64,000 nt of DNA from Megalobrama amblycephala. Lineage: Eukaryota; Chordata; Actinopteri; Cypriniformes; Xenocyprididae. A program made the position numbers and the translations under genes. The notes under the pieces were generated by a model. That model was not told the DNA's origin. It saw only the letters and a program-made list of their open reading frames with translations, and ran no database searches. Positions 11,701 through 23,209 of this stretch are shown here, in pieces (position 1 is the first letter of the stretch; the number at the start of each line of letters is the position of its first letter). The DNA lies in NCBI RefSeq assembly GCF_018812025.1, contig NC_063045.1, positions 13,513,112 through 13,577,111 on the forward strand, read 5' to 3'.

Positions 11701-14700
11701 GGGAGTGTGTGATGTCAGAAACACCAGCGATTTCAAATCGTATTTTTGAAACTGTCTTTAGATCACTGCAGTTTTAAAGACAAAATACTTAGCAATGGTG
11801 TTGACTTATGAATTTGCACATGGTTTGTCTTAAAGCATATTAAAAACACCACAGACATATAAACAATATTAAAAACTTGATTTTTACTACAGGGGGACTT
11901 TAACATATATTCAAATAGAAAACTGTTATTTTGATTTTAATACTATTATTTAAATATTGCTGTTTTACTGTATTTTGATCAAATAAAAACATCCTTCATG
12001 AGCATAAGAGACTTTTTTTCAAAAACATTAAAAATCTTAGATTTTAAACTTTTGAACAGCAGTGTGTGTACATATATATTACTACATGTACATGTACATA
12101 TACTATATATTAGTATTTTCATCATTATCAGCCAAAATGTTCATATATGTGCATCCTTAATTATCTATTACAGCAATGATATTAATTGTCACTTTTGAAA
12201 CTCCTGGTATTTAGTGTGAGCCACAAGTGAACTAACATTTCATATTTCCACACACAAAATCCTCCCTTAAATATTGGTGAGACTATTTGCATATGTGGAA
12301 AGTATTTTAAGTAAGTCACCTGCAAAACATCCTTGTAGCACATTCAAATTATTTGGTCTCACAAGTATCCTTTAATCTGGATATTCGTAAATAAGAGCTT
12401 AGGTGTCTAAAGTGTGTTTGTTAAGTAGACCACAGCTCCAACGAAACATTTATCTGAAGACTTGCACATTGTTATGTATTAATCACTATTTATTATTGCC
12501 ATAGAGAAGCTATAGCAGCTTAAAATGCAACAAAAAGAAAGCCAACAGAAGTGGAATAAGACTTACATCAATGGAGCAGCCCAGTAATGAGCCCAGTGTC
12601 AGTGCTTTCTGCATGAGGTTAAACAGGTACGGAGGAGCTTTGCTCAGCTCATAGATCTCAGCGATGCCTCCGGTGAAATCCTCAAAACCCTCAGTGGTCG
12701 AACCTCCTGTCAGAGCTTCATACGAGCCGTTTACCCTTCAAAATATGGTAGAAATCTGCGTCACCGGTTAGTATGTCATGGATATGTGACATGTTGTATG
12801 AACATTGTGTGTTTTGAAGGCTGTGGTTGTACAATAGGCACAATGTTTACCAAGGGTTTCGGATGACTCAGTATCATATTGTTCAACAATGCAGTTCAGG
12901 TAAGTAGTAGCAGGTAATTTATGATGAATAAACACACACACTCACTTTGCATAGGCCTTCTCCAGCAGAGCGCTCCAAAACTCAGAGCCCTCGGCGGAGT
13001 GAACAAACAGCAGCTTCCCATCTCTGGTGGGCAAACGGTCATCAATGACCACGTCCACCCATTCACCATACTGCCAGAACTGAGGAGATGAGAACAACAC
13101 CATCAGTCTGACAGTGTAGCTTATCACTGAAATTATAATATGATCATATATTGCATCATAAGAAATACTTTAATGAAGTCTAAAAGTCTGAAACCAGTCT
13201 TTTTTCCCCAGGTTTAAATTTGATTTTAAATCCCAGATCTTCAGTGTGAGTCAGTTTGTTTGTATGTTCTGACCTGAAAGTGGAAGATGCCGGCATAGTC
13301 CTCCGTAAAACTCTGTCCAGGTGGAACTACACGTTCAAGAATCTCATTATCCAGAGTCAGAGATGCAATGGCTGCCAGCAACCAACAGTCACCTGCCAAT
13401 GTATCAAACGTAATTAGGCATTTATTATGCCTATTTTATGCAAACTAACTTCTAGTACACTGATAGTCTTACAGGATCAACCTAGGCTTCAGCGTTTTTC
13501 TCAAGGAGTATCCTGGGTGTAAGTGTCTTGCTCAATGGTCATGGTTCATGGATCAACCATTGTGTGGTTTGAACCTACAACCTCCAAGCTTAAGTCTTGA
13601 CCACTCCCATGTTTTTCCACAACAGGAGATGTGCACTTGTAGTGTGAGGTAACTTTAATTAGCCGTTACTAAAACTAGAATCACTCATATTGTTGCTCAT
13701 GCTTGAGCTACCACTAAAACTTAAGAATGTATTTCCTCCCACATCACATTCTCCATATTTCAATGCTTTTGCATTCGCTCGCAAAACCTTTGCGTTCTCT
13801 TGTAGATTTTACGTTCGCCCAAGAAACTGCATTTGTTCGCACAACTTTTGGGTTCTCTTGCAAAAAACCTGTGTTCCCAGAGAAACTTTTCATTCGTTCT
13901 CACAACTTTTGTGTTCTTTTGCAAAAATATTGCTTTCCCCGAAGAAACTTTTCATTCGCTCACACAACTTTTGCATTCTCTTGCAAAAAATTTGTGTTCT
14001 CCAAAGTAACTTCTCATTCACTCGCACAACTTTTGTGTAGGGCTGCAACAACTAATTGATAATAATCGATAATGAAAATCATCGACAATGTATGTCATTA
14101 TGGTTGTGTCTGCCCACCGTGCACGGAAAACTTCCACCAGTCGCGTCAAATTACAGCACCGAATAACGCATTTCCATGGACAAAATGCATCTAAAAATAG
14201 TGGAGGAAATGGAGTGAGCTGCTGCGGGAAAGGTACGTGATCCAAGCTGCCCAAAACATGAGAATTCTGTTTAAGTTTCAAGCTAATGCATTAGCGTAAT
14301 GTTAAACATGGCTTGCCCTGTCAGGTGCTTTGACAGATACATGTGCTGTTTAATGTGTTTGTGTGTTTAATGCGTATGTGCGTCAAACTACGGTGGCCCA
14401 GTAGTGCACAACACAACGAAATTAAAAAAGCAAACATAAGTTCACAACACAACGAAATCGAGACACAACACAACAGAATCGAGCCACAACACAACGGAAT
14501 AAAGCCACAACACAACGAAATCGAGCCACAACACAACGGAATAAAGCCACAACACAACGGAATCAAGCCACCACACAACGGAAATGCTCCCGACCACTAG
14601 GGGGCTCTCAGAGCTCGGTAAAGTTAGTTTTCCTTGCCACTGTTCTATAGAGTCGGCAGTAATATCAATACCACGATTAGTTTAAACAGTATGTAACCAC

Positions 14701-17700
14701 TGCATATCGACATGAAATATTAATTCAATATCACCTACGTGCAAAATAGCTTCATATTTAGGCCTATACTTGTGAATGATTTGACGCGCTACCACGGCGC
14801 ATGATGAAGGGAACGTCTGCCAATCCCACTAAGTGGTTAAAACGTATAATTTGTATTCATTAAAATTACTTTTAACATTTAAAAACAGACATATTCAAAT
14901 TCCAAAGCTTGTCAGTCTTACCAACAGGAACTAACAACCTTTGGAATTTGAACATGTCTGTTTTTAAATGTTAAAAGTAATTTTAATGAATACAAATTAT
15001 ACGTTTTAACCACTTGGTGGAATTGGTGGATGTTCCCTTTATCATGCGCCGTGGTATCGCGTCAAATCATTCACAAGTATAAATATGAAGCTATTGTGAA
15101 CGTAGTTGATTTTTAATTAATATACCATGTCGATATACAATGCTTACATACTTAAAACTAATCTTGGTATTGATATCTTTGTAAAACTGTCGACTTTATA
15201 GAACAGTGGCAAGGAATAGTAATATTACCTAGCTCTGAGAGCCCCCAAGTGGTCGGGAGCATTTCCGTTGTGTTGTGGCTTTATTCCGTTGTGTTGTGGC
15301 TTGATTCCGTTGTGTTGTGGCTTATTCCGTTGTGTTGTGGTTTAATTCCGTTGTGTTGTGGCTTATTCCGTTGTGTTGTGGCTTGATTCCGTTGTGTTGT
15401 GGCTTATTCCGTTGTGTTGTGGCTTGATTCCGTTGTGTTGTGGTTTAATTCCGTTGTGTTGTGGCTTTATTTCGTTGTGTTGTGGCTTGATTCCGTTGTG
15501 TTGTGGCTTGATTCCGTTGTGTTGTGGCTTATTCCGTTGTGTTGTGGTTTAATTCCGTTGTGTTGTGGCTTATTCCGTTGTGTTGTGGCTTGATTCCGTT
15601 GTGTTGTGGCTTATTCCGTTGTGTTGTGGTTTAATTCCGTTGTGTTGTGGCTTATTCCGTTGTGTTGTGGCTTTATTTCGTTGTGTTGTGGCTTGTTTCC
15701 GTTGTGTTGTGAACTTATGTTTGCTTTTTTAATTTCGTTGTGTTGTGCACTACTGGGCCACCGTATCAAACAGACCAGATGCATAGAAAGGGAGACATTT
15801 AAAATTCAGCCAAAGTCCCTTTAAGACAAGTCATTTTACTCGGCGGCCATCTTTGAAACGCCTCTCGGGCATTGAAGTGCAGCTCATATTTATTTGAATG
15901 GAGAAACATCAACTTCTCAAAAGCTGTTTGACAAGCTTTCGATTAAATTTCATATTTGAAATCACCAATGAAATATGACAACAACTGTCTCATAAATTTT
16001 GTTTCTAAAAGCTCGAATCATGACAAAAAAATGTATTTTTCAGGATGGATCAAGCTAATGCGCATGCGCAGTCCTAAACGCGCGTCTCTTGTGTCTCATT
16101 TCGGAGGCGCGCGTCTGACTATTTCTATAGAGGGTATGCATCGACGTCACTTTCCCGCCGAAAACGCGCTCCCTCAGCTGGACTGAGTGGCAAAAGAAGC
16201 TGCTGCGTGACTGGATTTAATAGGGGAAACTGCGAAAACGCGAGTAAAACAAACGAATACTAAAGGTTGGACTCGAAAGTGTTTCTTACAACTTGTCAAA
16301 TAAACCTAATCCATGGATATTGACATGCTGCCAGGAGTCGTGTTTCCTGACATTTATATTTGCCTGATTTCAACGCCGGGGAGACACATAAAGCAAATCT
16401 GCCTGTGAATATTTTATATAACTACAATATAGGTAGGTTTAAATCCGCGTAATCACTTATATCAATGTTATATCGTCATATTGTCCAGCCCTAAAACATA
16501 TATATAATTTTATAGTATAGTTTTTGTCAGTGTTGTTTATTTAAAAACACACAATTATGCAGAATATAAGATCGAAAATATTTAATTGATGAGTTGTCAA
16601 CATAATATATAACAATACAGTATATACGGTATGATTTTACCTCAAAATCCAACATTTTGACACAAAATGATAACTGCAAATCCATGTTTCTCTGCCTGGA
16701 GTTCAGATGTTTCTGTGAATTGCAGTGATCCATTTGCTTTTTTTCTGCTTTCTGATTTTTTTTTTTTAAATATATGCCTCCGGTTTTGTGTCAAAGCTAT
16801 TTGTACAGTCAATTACAAAGCTCTTTCCCGTTTTGGATGTGTTTTGTGTGTTTTTCGCGACATTCACGCTGAAAACCACTGCTGCCGCTCAGTCTTTTGC
16901 CTCTCAGTGGACGTGCCCGCAGTCTTAACGGTCGACAGTGACGTCACTTGCGGAGGTACTAACGGCCACTGCAGTGACGCGATGACTTTACCAATCGGCG
17001 ATTGGCTCTTATTTAGAAGGTGGGGCTTATTCCGCCATATTGCGCGTTGCGCTTCCTCCCATCAAAACAATATGAGTGACGCGTCTTGTGTTATTCTGTA
17101 GTCTTTGATTCAGCACGTTGGACGTTAAATTTAGGTTTAGAAGTCAACATGTAATTCAAGTATTTTATGAGAGTGGTAACTGTAAAGGGATAACAGTGTG
17201 TAATTGAATATAATTGTAAGACGTTTCTTACATTTACAGGATAAAGAAATGACAGTAACAGGTTACTGTGTCCAGAGTGAATGTGTGTGTTCCTGCAGGA
17301 CATTCCTCTTATCTGTTAACACTGAGTTTGTGTTTTTGTTTTTGTTTTTCTTTATCATCTTTATTATTATCTTCATTTTTAATGTAGGGATTTAAACTGT
17401 GTTATAGCTCTTTTGCATAAAGACATATTCATAACCAATATGTTTTCATAGCATTCAGTTGGTATGTTTGTTTGAATGACAACATTGGGCAGGATGTGGA
17501 ATAGTGTGTTTTGTCAATAAAAATTTTAAAAAAGAAAACTGTGCTCTTTATTAATCGATTAATCGAAGAAATTATCAGCTAACTAATCGATTTTCAAAAT
17601 AATCGTTAGTTCCAGCCCTACTTTTTGTGTCAAAATTATGATGTTGCATTCGCACAAACTTTTGCGTTCTTTTGCAAAAAGAGATCTATTACGAAAAGAG

Positions 17701-18486
17701 TTCCATTGCATTGAAATATAATTTTTTCCCTCCTCATATTTCTTCCATGACCATGTCCTCTTGGGGGCTCTGTACAATTTTACATCTCTTTTTGTTTGAA
17801 CAAACAAAATGGCTCTATGGTGTTGATTTGTCATATTAATAGTGTTGAATATCATTGAAGCTGCATGTGTCGCATCTTTTCTGATATAGTATTTATATTC
17901 GTGTGTCATGGTGGTTAGCTCTGCACAATACGAGTCTGTGTGAGTTTGGGGTGGAGGACAGTGTACTCAAGTCAACATAAAGCAGACACACCAGCAGATA
18001 CAGGTAACTAAACACCTCATTTGATATTTGAATTAAACTGAACCTGAAATGCCATATTCAGAATGTTTTTTTTTAATTTATTTTATTTTTTTTATCAGTA
18101 ATAATGTCTTCACCTACACTGCTCACCATGTTAGTGAAAATCATGAATGATTCATTGTGTTTCTCTACAGGCCACACCCGAACACTAATGTGACCAAAAG
18201 GATCTTTTCTCACCTAAAGCTCCCTGGCAGATGTCCGTCCGCTTGGCGCCGTCCACAATGAACTCAGGGTTTGAGCACAGCTCCTTTAAAAACAGAAAAT
18301 TGAGAAAAATTAGAGCTGATATTATTACATTATGCAATGGTACACATGAATAACAATATGTTTTATTTGCTCTTAGCAAACAACGCATGTAATAGGTTCA
18401 TTTGAACAATTGTGTGGTGGCTAGTGTACACATAAAAGAAAAAATAGAGATACCAATGAGCAGAGAGTAAGCTTGTTGTAAGTATC

Positions 18487-18550
<64 letters not shown>

Positions 18551-19555
18551 CACACAGAAACACACACAAAGATCCTCCTCACACCTGAATAGTAACCTGA
18601 GCTTCTGTCGGTTACCATAGAGAGCATATCTATGCACGCACACAGAACAATACATGTTTTGTATGTACTACAAAAATATGTAATTAAAAATGTGTTTCAT
18701 GTGGTAGCATCTAAATTAACTGGTTTTTATTTTTTTAATACTGTTATTATTTAAAATATGTAATATAGAATTAACCTTAAAACATTATTTTTTTTTATTA
18801 CATTTAGGTAACTGGGTAAAACTAAAGCAATTTTTTAATATTAATATTTTCAATTAACCTTAATAGTCTTGAATTAACCCGACAACTTTTTTTATTTTAC
18901 TTTTTTCAAAATTAGGTATATAACAAAAGTATTTTTTAAGATTCTATAAAAAAGATTCTATAAAACAAACAAAGATTACACGCCTTTATATTTACCTAAA
19001 CTGCACCTGTGTAAAGAAAGCACACACACACATGTTGGGTTTCCATGTTTTATGGGGACTTTCCATAGGCATAATGATTTTTATACTGTACAACCTATAT
19101 ATTCTATCCCCTAAACCTAACCCTAAACCTCACAGAAAACTTTCTGCATTTTTACATCATTCTATATGATTTATAAGCTGTTTTTCTGTTCTGACCAAAA
19201 ATGTTCCCACAAGGACAAGGATTTCGAATATTGCTATCTTTCTGGGGACATTTTACCCCTATAACGTGTAGGGTTTACCAGAACCACACACAGACACACA
19301 CAGAGGACATCACAGTACCTTGGGTCTCTTCCACTCCACTCCTCTGGTCTTGAAGGAGTACCGTCCGAGTTCATTGTATCCCAGAGAGTCGGATTCAGCA
19401 GGGAAGGTCGGGTCACAGAACAGGGTTTTTTTTGCCAGACATTCCTGCTTCAGGCTCTGATAGTCCTGCTTGTTGTAGGGAATCGCATTCTCGTTTGTTC
19501 CCACTCCATCTCCTCTGTCCTGCCTCCTAGAAAGAACCTTTGCAATATTAGACAT
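5711..19555 (-). CDS. capn8-like: Calpain A: intact classical calpain large subunit, 21 exons, 700 aa, CAPN8/CAPN2-like
   Basis: A Ca2+-activated cytosolic cysteine protease that cuts substrates at limited sites. Exons, 5' to 3' on the minus strand: 19319-19555, 18214-18283, 13274-13392, 12946-13079, 12567-12735, 10917-11000, 10748-10833, 10595-10669, 10354-10514, 10091-10260, 9569-9580, 7719-7930, 7442-7478, 7284-7349, 7137-7194, 6957-7021, 6407-6475, 6227-6305, 5995-6111, 5823-5881, 5711-5734. All introns are GT-AG and phases join without a stop, giving 2103 nt, the length of human CAPN2. The triad is complete: Cys105 (GDCWLLAA), His262 (VKGHAYSV), Asn286 (RIRNPWG). PC1 Ca2+ ligands Gly91, Asp96 and Glu175 are present. 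The CBSW domain (about 355-512) has an acidic loop [12 protein letters not shown] penta-EF-hand domain follows, including [12 protein letters not shown] and [12 protein letters not shown]. The C-terminus is WLCLALS. Exon 1 ([20 protein letters not shown]) suggests CAPN8 rather than CAPN2; that assignment is inference. Confidence 0.93.
8040..9415. repeat. 60-bp minisatellite with 263-bp higher-order repeat, intron 11 of calpain A
   Basis: About 1.37 kb of tandem units of 60 bp. Each is made of two similar 30-bp halves with the recurring words ttgcgttctctcccaaagg and ccaagaaac. A variant block (gagttctctcgaaaaaagg) recurs at 8378, 8641 and 8904, so groups of units have been copied as a 263-bp higher-order repeat. 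The period is a multiple of three, so long open frames appear on both strands; these are not genes. Flanks resemble termini of a dispersed element: left 'tatggtgatggaaaaaa' (about 8000) and right 'ccttcaggggctcc' (about 9470). Calpains B and C carry much shorter arrays at the same place. Confidence 0.85.
11010..12566. other. Intron 5 of calpain A: dispersed repeat plus nested TTAA element
   Basis: From about 11090 the intron holds a common teleost dispersed repeat, marked by 'cttttattcagtaaggatgc' and 'gaatcatgtgact'. It is also seen in calpain C at about 55235 and 50000-50480. The Tc1 remnant found in this intron of B and C is absent here. From about 12225 the sequence is single-copy intron that B and C resume with. 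Confidence 0.6.
11376..11899. mobile_element. TTAA-flanked non-autonomous element (AGTCCCCC family)
   Basis: Termini are AGTCCCCCGTAG and the inverted CTACAGGGGGACT, flanked by TTAA at 11372-11375 and 11900-11903. Calpain C has the empty site at about 55648-55665 (acatttgaacatatattcaa). Length is 524 bp, with no coding sequence. Confidence 0.8.
13745..14037. repeat. Degenerate minisatellite related to the intron 11 array, intron 2 of calpain A
   Basis: Repeats of about 55-60 bp with the words 'cgttctcttgcaaaaa', 'agaaacttttcattcg' and 'tcgcacaacttttg'. The same repeat continues at 17621-17700 and ends in 'gaccatgtcctcttggggg' near 17755, because a hAT element (14038-17620) inserted into it. 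Confidence 0.75.
14038..17620. mobile_element. hAT-like element carrying a nested foldback element
   Basis: Starts TAGGGCTGCAACAACTAA and ends with a degenerate inverted partner (..TTAGTTCCAGCCCTA). Flanks are 'cttttgtg' and 'ctttttgtg', an 8-bp target duplication with one extra T. About 1.4 kb of the 3.6 kb is the foldback insertion at 14389-15765. The remaining 15772-17550 has no recognisable transposase. A segment around 16476 ends in 'gtccagcccta', which looks like the end of another hAT fragment. A GC-richer stretch lies at 16060-16250 and 16840-17090. Non-autonomous by inspection. Confidence 0.7.
14389..15765. mobile_element. Foldback (giant palindrome) transposon with minisatellite arms, copy 1
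   Basis: Termini are TACGGTGGCCCAGTAGTGCA and its inverse, flanked by a perfect 6-bp duplication TCAAAC (14383-14388 and 15766-15771). Each arm carries tandem units of about 20 bp (acaacacaacggaataaagc) and then unique sequence that pairs with the other arm down to a short loop near 14915-14945. The right-arm array (about 15266-15720) is more than twice the left (about 14448-14580). No coding potential. Only the repeat arrays give open frames. Confidence 0.85.
17771..18213. other. Intron 2 of calpain A next to exon 2
   Basis: Ordinary intron sequence shared with calpain B (39120-39388 and 39850-39965). The site 'tatcagtaataatgtcttc' near 18097 is the empty site of the solo LTR found in B. 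Confidence 0.6.
18489..18546. repeat. (CA)n microsatellite
   Basis: A pure CA dinucleotide run of about 58 bp in intron 1 of calpain A, followed by cacagaaa variants. Calpain B has only a short remnant here (about 40250). Confidence 0.95.
19015..19300. repeat. Dispersed teleost repeat in intron 1 of calpain A
   Basis: A segment from 'ttttatggggactttccata' to 'ctggggacatttta' followed by CA-rich sequence. It contains a telomere-like CCTAAACC stretch near 19110 that is part of the repeat. Calpain B carries the same segment at about 41215-41475. Confidence 0.5.
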
Positions 19556-19630
19556 GCTGCCCTGTAGTCGACCTCAAGTGTCTCTGAAGCTTGTCTATAG
19601 TGTGTGAGTGTTTGTGTGAGACTGATGCTG

Positions 19631-19637
19631 ATTTTAA
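19631..19637 (-). promoter_or_regulatory. TATA-like element of calpain A
   Basis: The minus strand reads TTTAAAA, 76-82 nt upstream of the ATG at 19555. The same position in calpain B is a canonical TATAAAA. The transcription start is not visible from sequence alone. Confidence 0.4.
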
Positions 19638-19689
19638 AGTGAGAGCCGCAATATGATAAACGTGAGGGCGGAGTCACACTCACCTGTCA

Positions 19690-21202
19690 GCACATAGGGG
19701 CAGGTGTTGCTTTCACACTGGTTTAGCATCATGTAACCCTGTGAAGGAAACTTAAGCAATTTAAGTATGCTTTTCAAAGTATATTCATTTCACTATTTTT
19801 TTTTTGTACTTACCAATATAATTGCACTGTAACATGAGTCCTGTAAACTGTGACTCAATACACTCTTACAATGCTCTAAATGCAGACCTCTTTTGTTTCT
19901 ATTGTTCTTTTCTTTTTTTTGTTCTTTGGGAGACCAGGGCTGGTTTTCACAATTTTTGTCTATTAAATAGATTTCTTTTGGGTTTCTTTTGAAACTGCCG
20001 TTTCTCTGTATACCTTAAAATCTTGGCTACAAAAAAAGCATTATTTCCCCCTCAAAACATACAGTTTATGGAATACACATTGACCTTTTGTGATTAATTA
20101 TATAAATATTTTTTAGATAAATACAAAGTTCTGTCATGAAACTCTAGATGGCGCAGGCTGATAGGTCCTTGACTTAACCTGCTTGCAGGATGACAAAAAG
20201 GTTTAGAAGTTACATTTTCAGTCTGGTGACTGGTCTGCCTCAGCAGTCTAACAGCACTCGTCAATGTCAAAATGATTGAGATGGCCAATCAAATCAAAGA
20301 AGGCGGGGTTTACTGTTCACAGAAGCAGAACGTGAATTCCAGCCGTCTAACTTTGAAAGAGAATAGATGTAAACAGCGAAACATCTAATACATGTCAGCT
20401 GTTTTGCAATAGAAATGATAAAAGACTGACAGTAACATCCAGTGATGCAAACTACTCAAACTTTTTCTCAAATATGGCCGTTTTGAATTTAAAATATGCA
20501 TTTAGGTTTTGTGATTCATGTAATTCCAAACTGAGTGTGACGAGACAAGAAACATTTTCGACTTCGACATGATAGGCATAAAAAATAAAAGTACATGTCT
20601 GCATATTTTAATGCAAATCTTATTTGCAAATTGTTGATTATTTCCCAACTAGAATTAGACCTAGAATTTCCTTCACTGTTCTGTTGTGGTCCCCTCCAAA
20701 TGTTCAAGACATGGTTATGGCCTTGCCAAATACTTCAAGAGTTGTCATGATAGAAATGTATTTGTTTTATTTAAAACCAGATATTGTAATTGAGTTGTAA
20801 CATGTAAAATTGCCTTTAATAAAACATTGTCACTTTAGAATTAAACCCTTCATCATACAGTTGACTCGAATGGCTTCACTATTGTTCCCTTGTTTACCCA
20901 ACTACTATAGCAAAAAGTTGTGAAACTATGTTTGGAGCTAGACTATAGCCAGACACTCAAACATCACACCCATATATGTTTGTGAAACATTTAAAGTCAA
21001 AACCACAGGCCATGACAGTTAGTCCTCCCTAACAGCTTCTACTTGCTGTGGTGTTGCCAACTTAGCAATTTTGTTACTATTTAGCATCTTTTCAGACTAC
21101 CCTAGCAAGTTTTTTTTTCTTTTTTCTTTCAAAAAGCACCTACCAACAAATTTAGTTATTTCTATAATTTGGCAACGTTTGAAGAGTGACTCAAACTATT
21201 AA
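19690..21202. other. Upstream region of calpain A (paralogous to upstream of B)
   Basis: Collinear with 41870-44700 apart from insertions and deletions. It contains 'gatggcgcaggctgataggt' at about 20150, a strong landmark in both copies. Bases of about 20628-20945 have no counterpart upstream of B. No gene was seen. Confidence 0.65.
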
Positions 21203-22182
21203 AGGTGCCCTAGATTATGTTTTTAAAAGATGTATATAAGTCTAAGGTGTCCCCTGAATGTGTCTGTGAAGTTTCAGCTCAAAATACCCCATAGATTTTT
21301 TTTAATTAATTTTTTTAACTGCCTATTTTGGGGCATCATTATAAATGCGCCGATTTATGCTGTGGCCCCTTTAAATCCCGTGCTCTCCGCCCACAGAGCT
21401 CGAGCTTGCCTTAAACGGTGCCTTAACAAAGTTTACACAGCTAATATAACCCTCAAAATGGATCTTTACAAAGTGTTCGTCATGCATGCAGCATATAATA
21501 ATATTATGTGAGTATTGTATACTGTTATATTGTTTACATTGATTCTGAATGAGTTTGAGGCTATGCTGCGTGGCTAAAGCTAACATTACACACCGTTGGA
21601 GAGATTTATAAAGAATGAAGTTGTGTTTATGAATTATACAGACTGCAAGTGTTTAAAAATGAAAATAGCGACGCTCTTGTCTCCGTGAATACAGTAAGAA
21701 ACGATGGTAACTTTAACCACATTTAACAGTACATTAGCAACATGCTAACAAAACATTTAGAAAGACAATTTACAAATATCACTAAAAATATCATGATATC
21801 ATGGATCATGTCAGTTATTATTGCTCCATCTGCCATTTTTCGCTATTGTTCTTGCTTGCTTACCTAGTCTATTGATTCACCTGTGCACATCCAGACGTTA
21901 ATACTGGCTGCCCTTGTCTAATGCTTTTCATAATGATAATGTTGGGAACGTGGGCTGGCATATGCAAATATTGGGGCCGTACATATATGATCCCGACTGT
22001 TATGTAACAGTAGGTGTTATGTTGAGATTCGCCTGTTTTCCGGAGGTCTTTTAAACAAATGAGATTTATATAAGAAGGAGGAAACAATGGAGTTTGAGAC
22101 TCACTGTATGTCATTTCCATGTACTGAACTCTTGTTATTCAACTATGCCAAGATAAATTCAATTTTTCATTCGAGGGCACCT
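21203..22182. mobile_element. TTAA-flanked non-autonomous element (AGGTGCCCTAG family)
   Basis: Termini are AGGTGCCCTAG and the inverted ..GAGGGCACCT, with TTAA at 21199-21202 and 22183-22186. The empty site upstream of B is at about 44708-44725 (actattgaaaaaaggcac). Length is 980 bp, with no transposase. Confidence 0.8.
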
Positions 22183-22416
22183 TTAAAAAGGCACATATTT
22201 TCATCTAAATGACACAAAAAGAGGAAACCACTGAACAGTTACAGCAGGCCAAGCAGCACTGGATAGAGCTAAAGAAAGATGCCTAACAGTACACACATCA
22301 AACATGAATTAAGTTGATAGTTGTTCAGTAATAATTGTTTATGATACAGCATGTTATTAGGTTTACACTTTAAGAAAAAAACGGCAGAAAAACAGAAAAA
22401 AGGTACTGGTAATTAA

Positions 22417-23205
22417 AGGGTTAGTTCACCCAAAAATTAAAATTCTGTCATTTATTACTTACCCTCATGTCGTTCCACACCCGTAAGACCTTCGTTAATC
22501 TTCAGAACACAAATTAAGATATTTTAGTTGAAATCCGATAGCTCTGTGAGGCCTCCATAGGGAGCAATGGACACTTCCTCTCTCAAGATCCATAAAGGTA
22601 CTAAAAACATATTTAAATCGGTTCATGTGAGTACAGTGGTTCAATATTAATATTATAAAGCGACGAGAATATTTTTGGAGCGCCAAAAAAACCAAAATAA
22701 TGACTTATTTAGTGATGGCCGATTTCAAAACACTGTTTCATGAAGCATCGGAGCGTAAATGAATCAGTGTGTCGAATCATGATTCAGATCGCGTGTCAAA
22801 CTGCCAACGGCTGAAATCACGTGAGTTTGGTGCTCCGAACAGCAGATTCGACACACTGATTCATCTGTGCTCCGATGCTTCCTGAAGTATTCTTTTATAA
22901 TCGGCCATCACTAAATAAGTCATTATTTAGTTTTTTTGGTGCTCCAAAAATATTCTCGTCGCTTTATAATATTAATATTGAATCACTGTACTCACATGAA
23001 CCGATTTAAATATGTTTTTAGTACCTTTATGGATCTTGAGAGAGGAAGTGTCCATTGTTCCCTATGGAGGCCTCACAGAGCTATCGGATTTCAACTAAAA
23101 TATCTTAATTTGTGTTCCGAAGATTAACGAAGGTCTTACGGGTGTGGAACGGCATGAGGGTAAGTAATAAATGACAGAATTTTCATTTTTGGGTGAACTA
23201 ACCCT
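22417..23205. mobile_element. TTAA-flanked palindromic element (AGGGTTAGTTCACCC family)
   Basis: Nearly perfect inverted arms of about 330 bp each, meeting around 22780-22840. Termini are AGGGTTAGTTCACCC and its inverse. TTAA lies at 22413-22416 and 23206-23209. Absent from the paralogous position upstream of B (about 44910-44945), where about 20 bp of host sequence missing here is retained. Open frames on the two arms are mirror images and not genes. Confidence 0.85.
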
Positions 23206-23209
23206 TTAA

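Noticed and set aside
13000..13127. An open frame starting before exon 4 of A with [13 protein letters not shown]
   Set aside because: It is intron 3 read through into exon 4. The TCAG acceptor before TTCTGGCAG marks the true exon start, confirmed by the 134-nt exon length.
15358..15824. Open frames of repeated Leu-Cys-Cys-Gly or Val-Val-Leu-Trp residues
   Set aside because: They are translations of the foldback element's 20-bp minisatellite, and similar frames appear at 14321-14600 and 52175-52544.
16667..17101. A 144-codon plus-strand frame inside the hAT element
   Set aside because: No transposase motif, no recognisable domain, and it begins in non-coding element sequence, so probably chance.
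18363..18627. Open frames of repeated Val-Cys
   Set aside because: They are translations of the CA microsatellite.
19100..19135. Telomere-like CCTAAACC repeats
   Set aside because: Only a few degenerate units, embedded in a dispersed repeat also found at about 41283-41300.
22495..23127. Two nearly identical open frames on opposite strands (about 66 codons)
   Set aside because: They are the two arms of the palindromic TTAA element.
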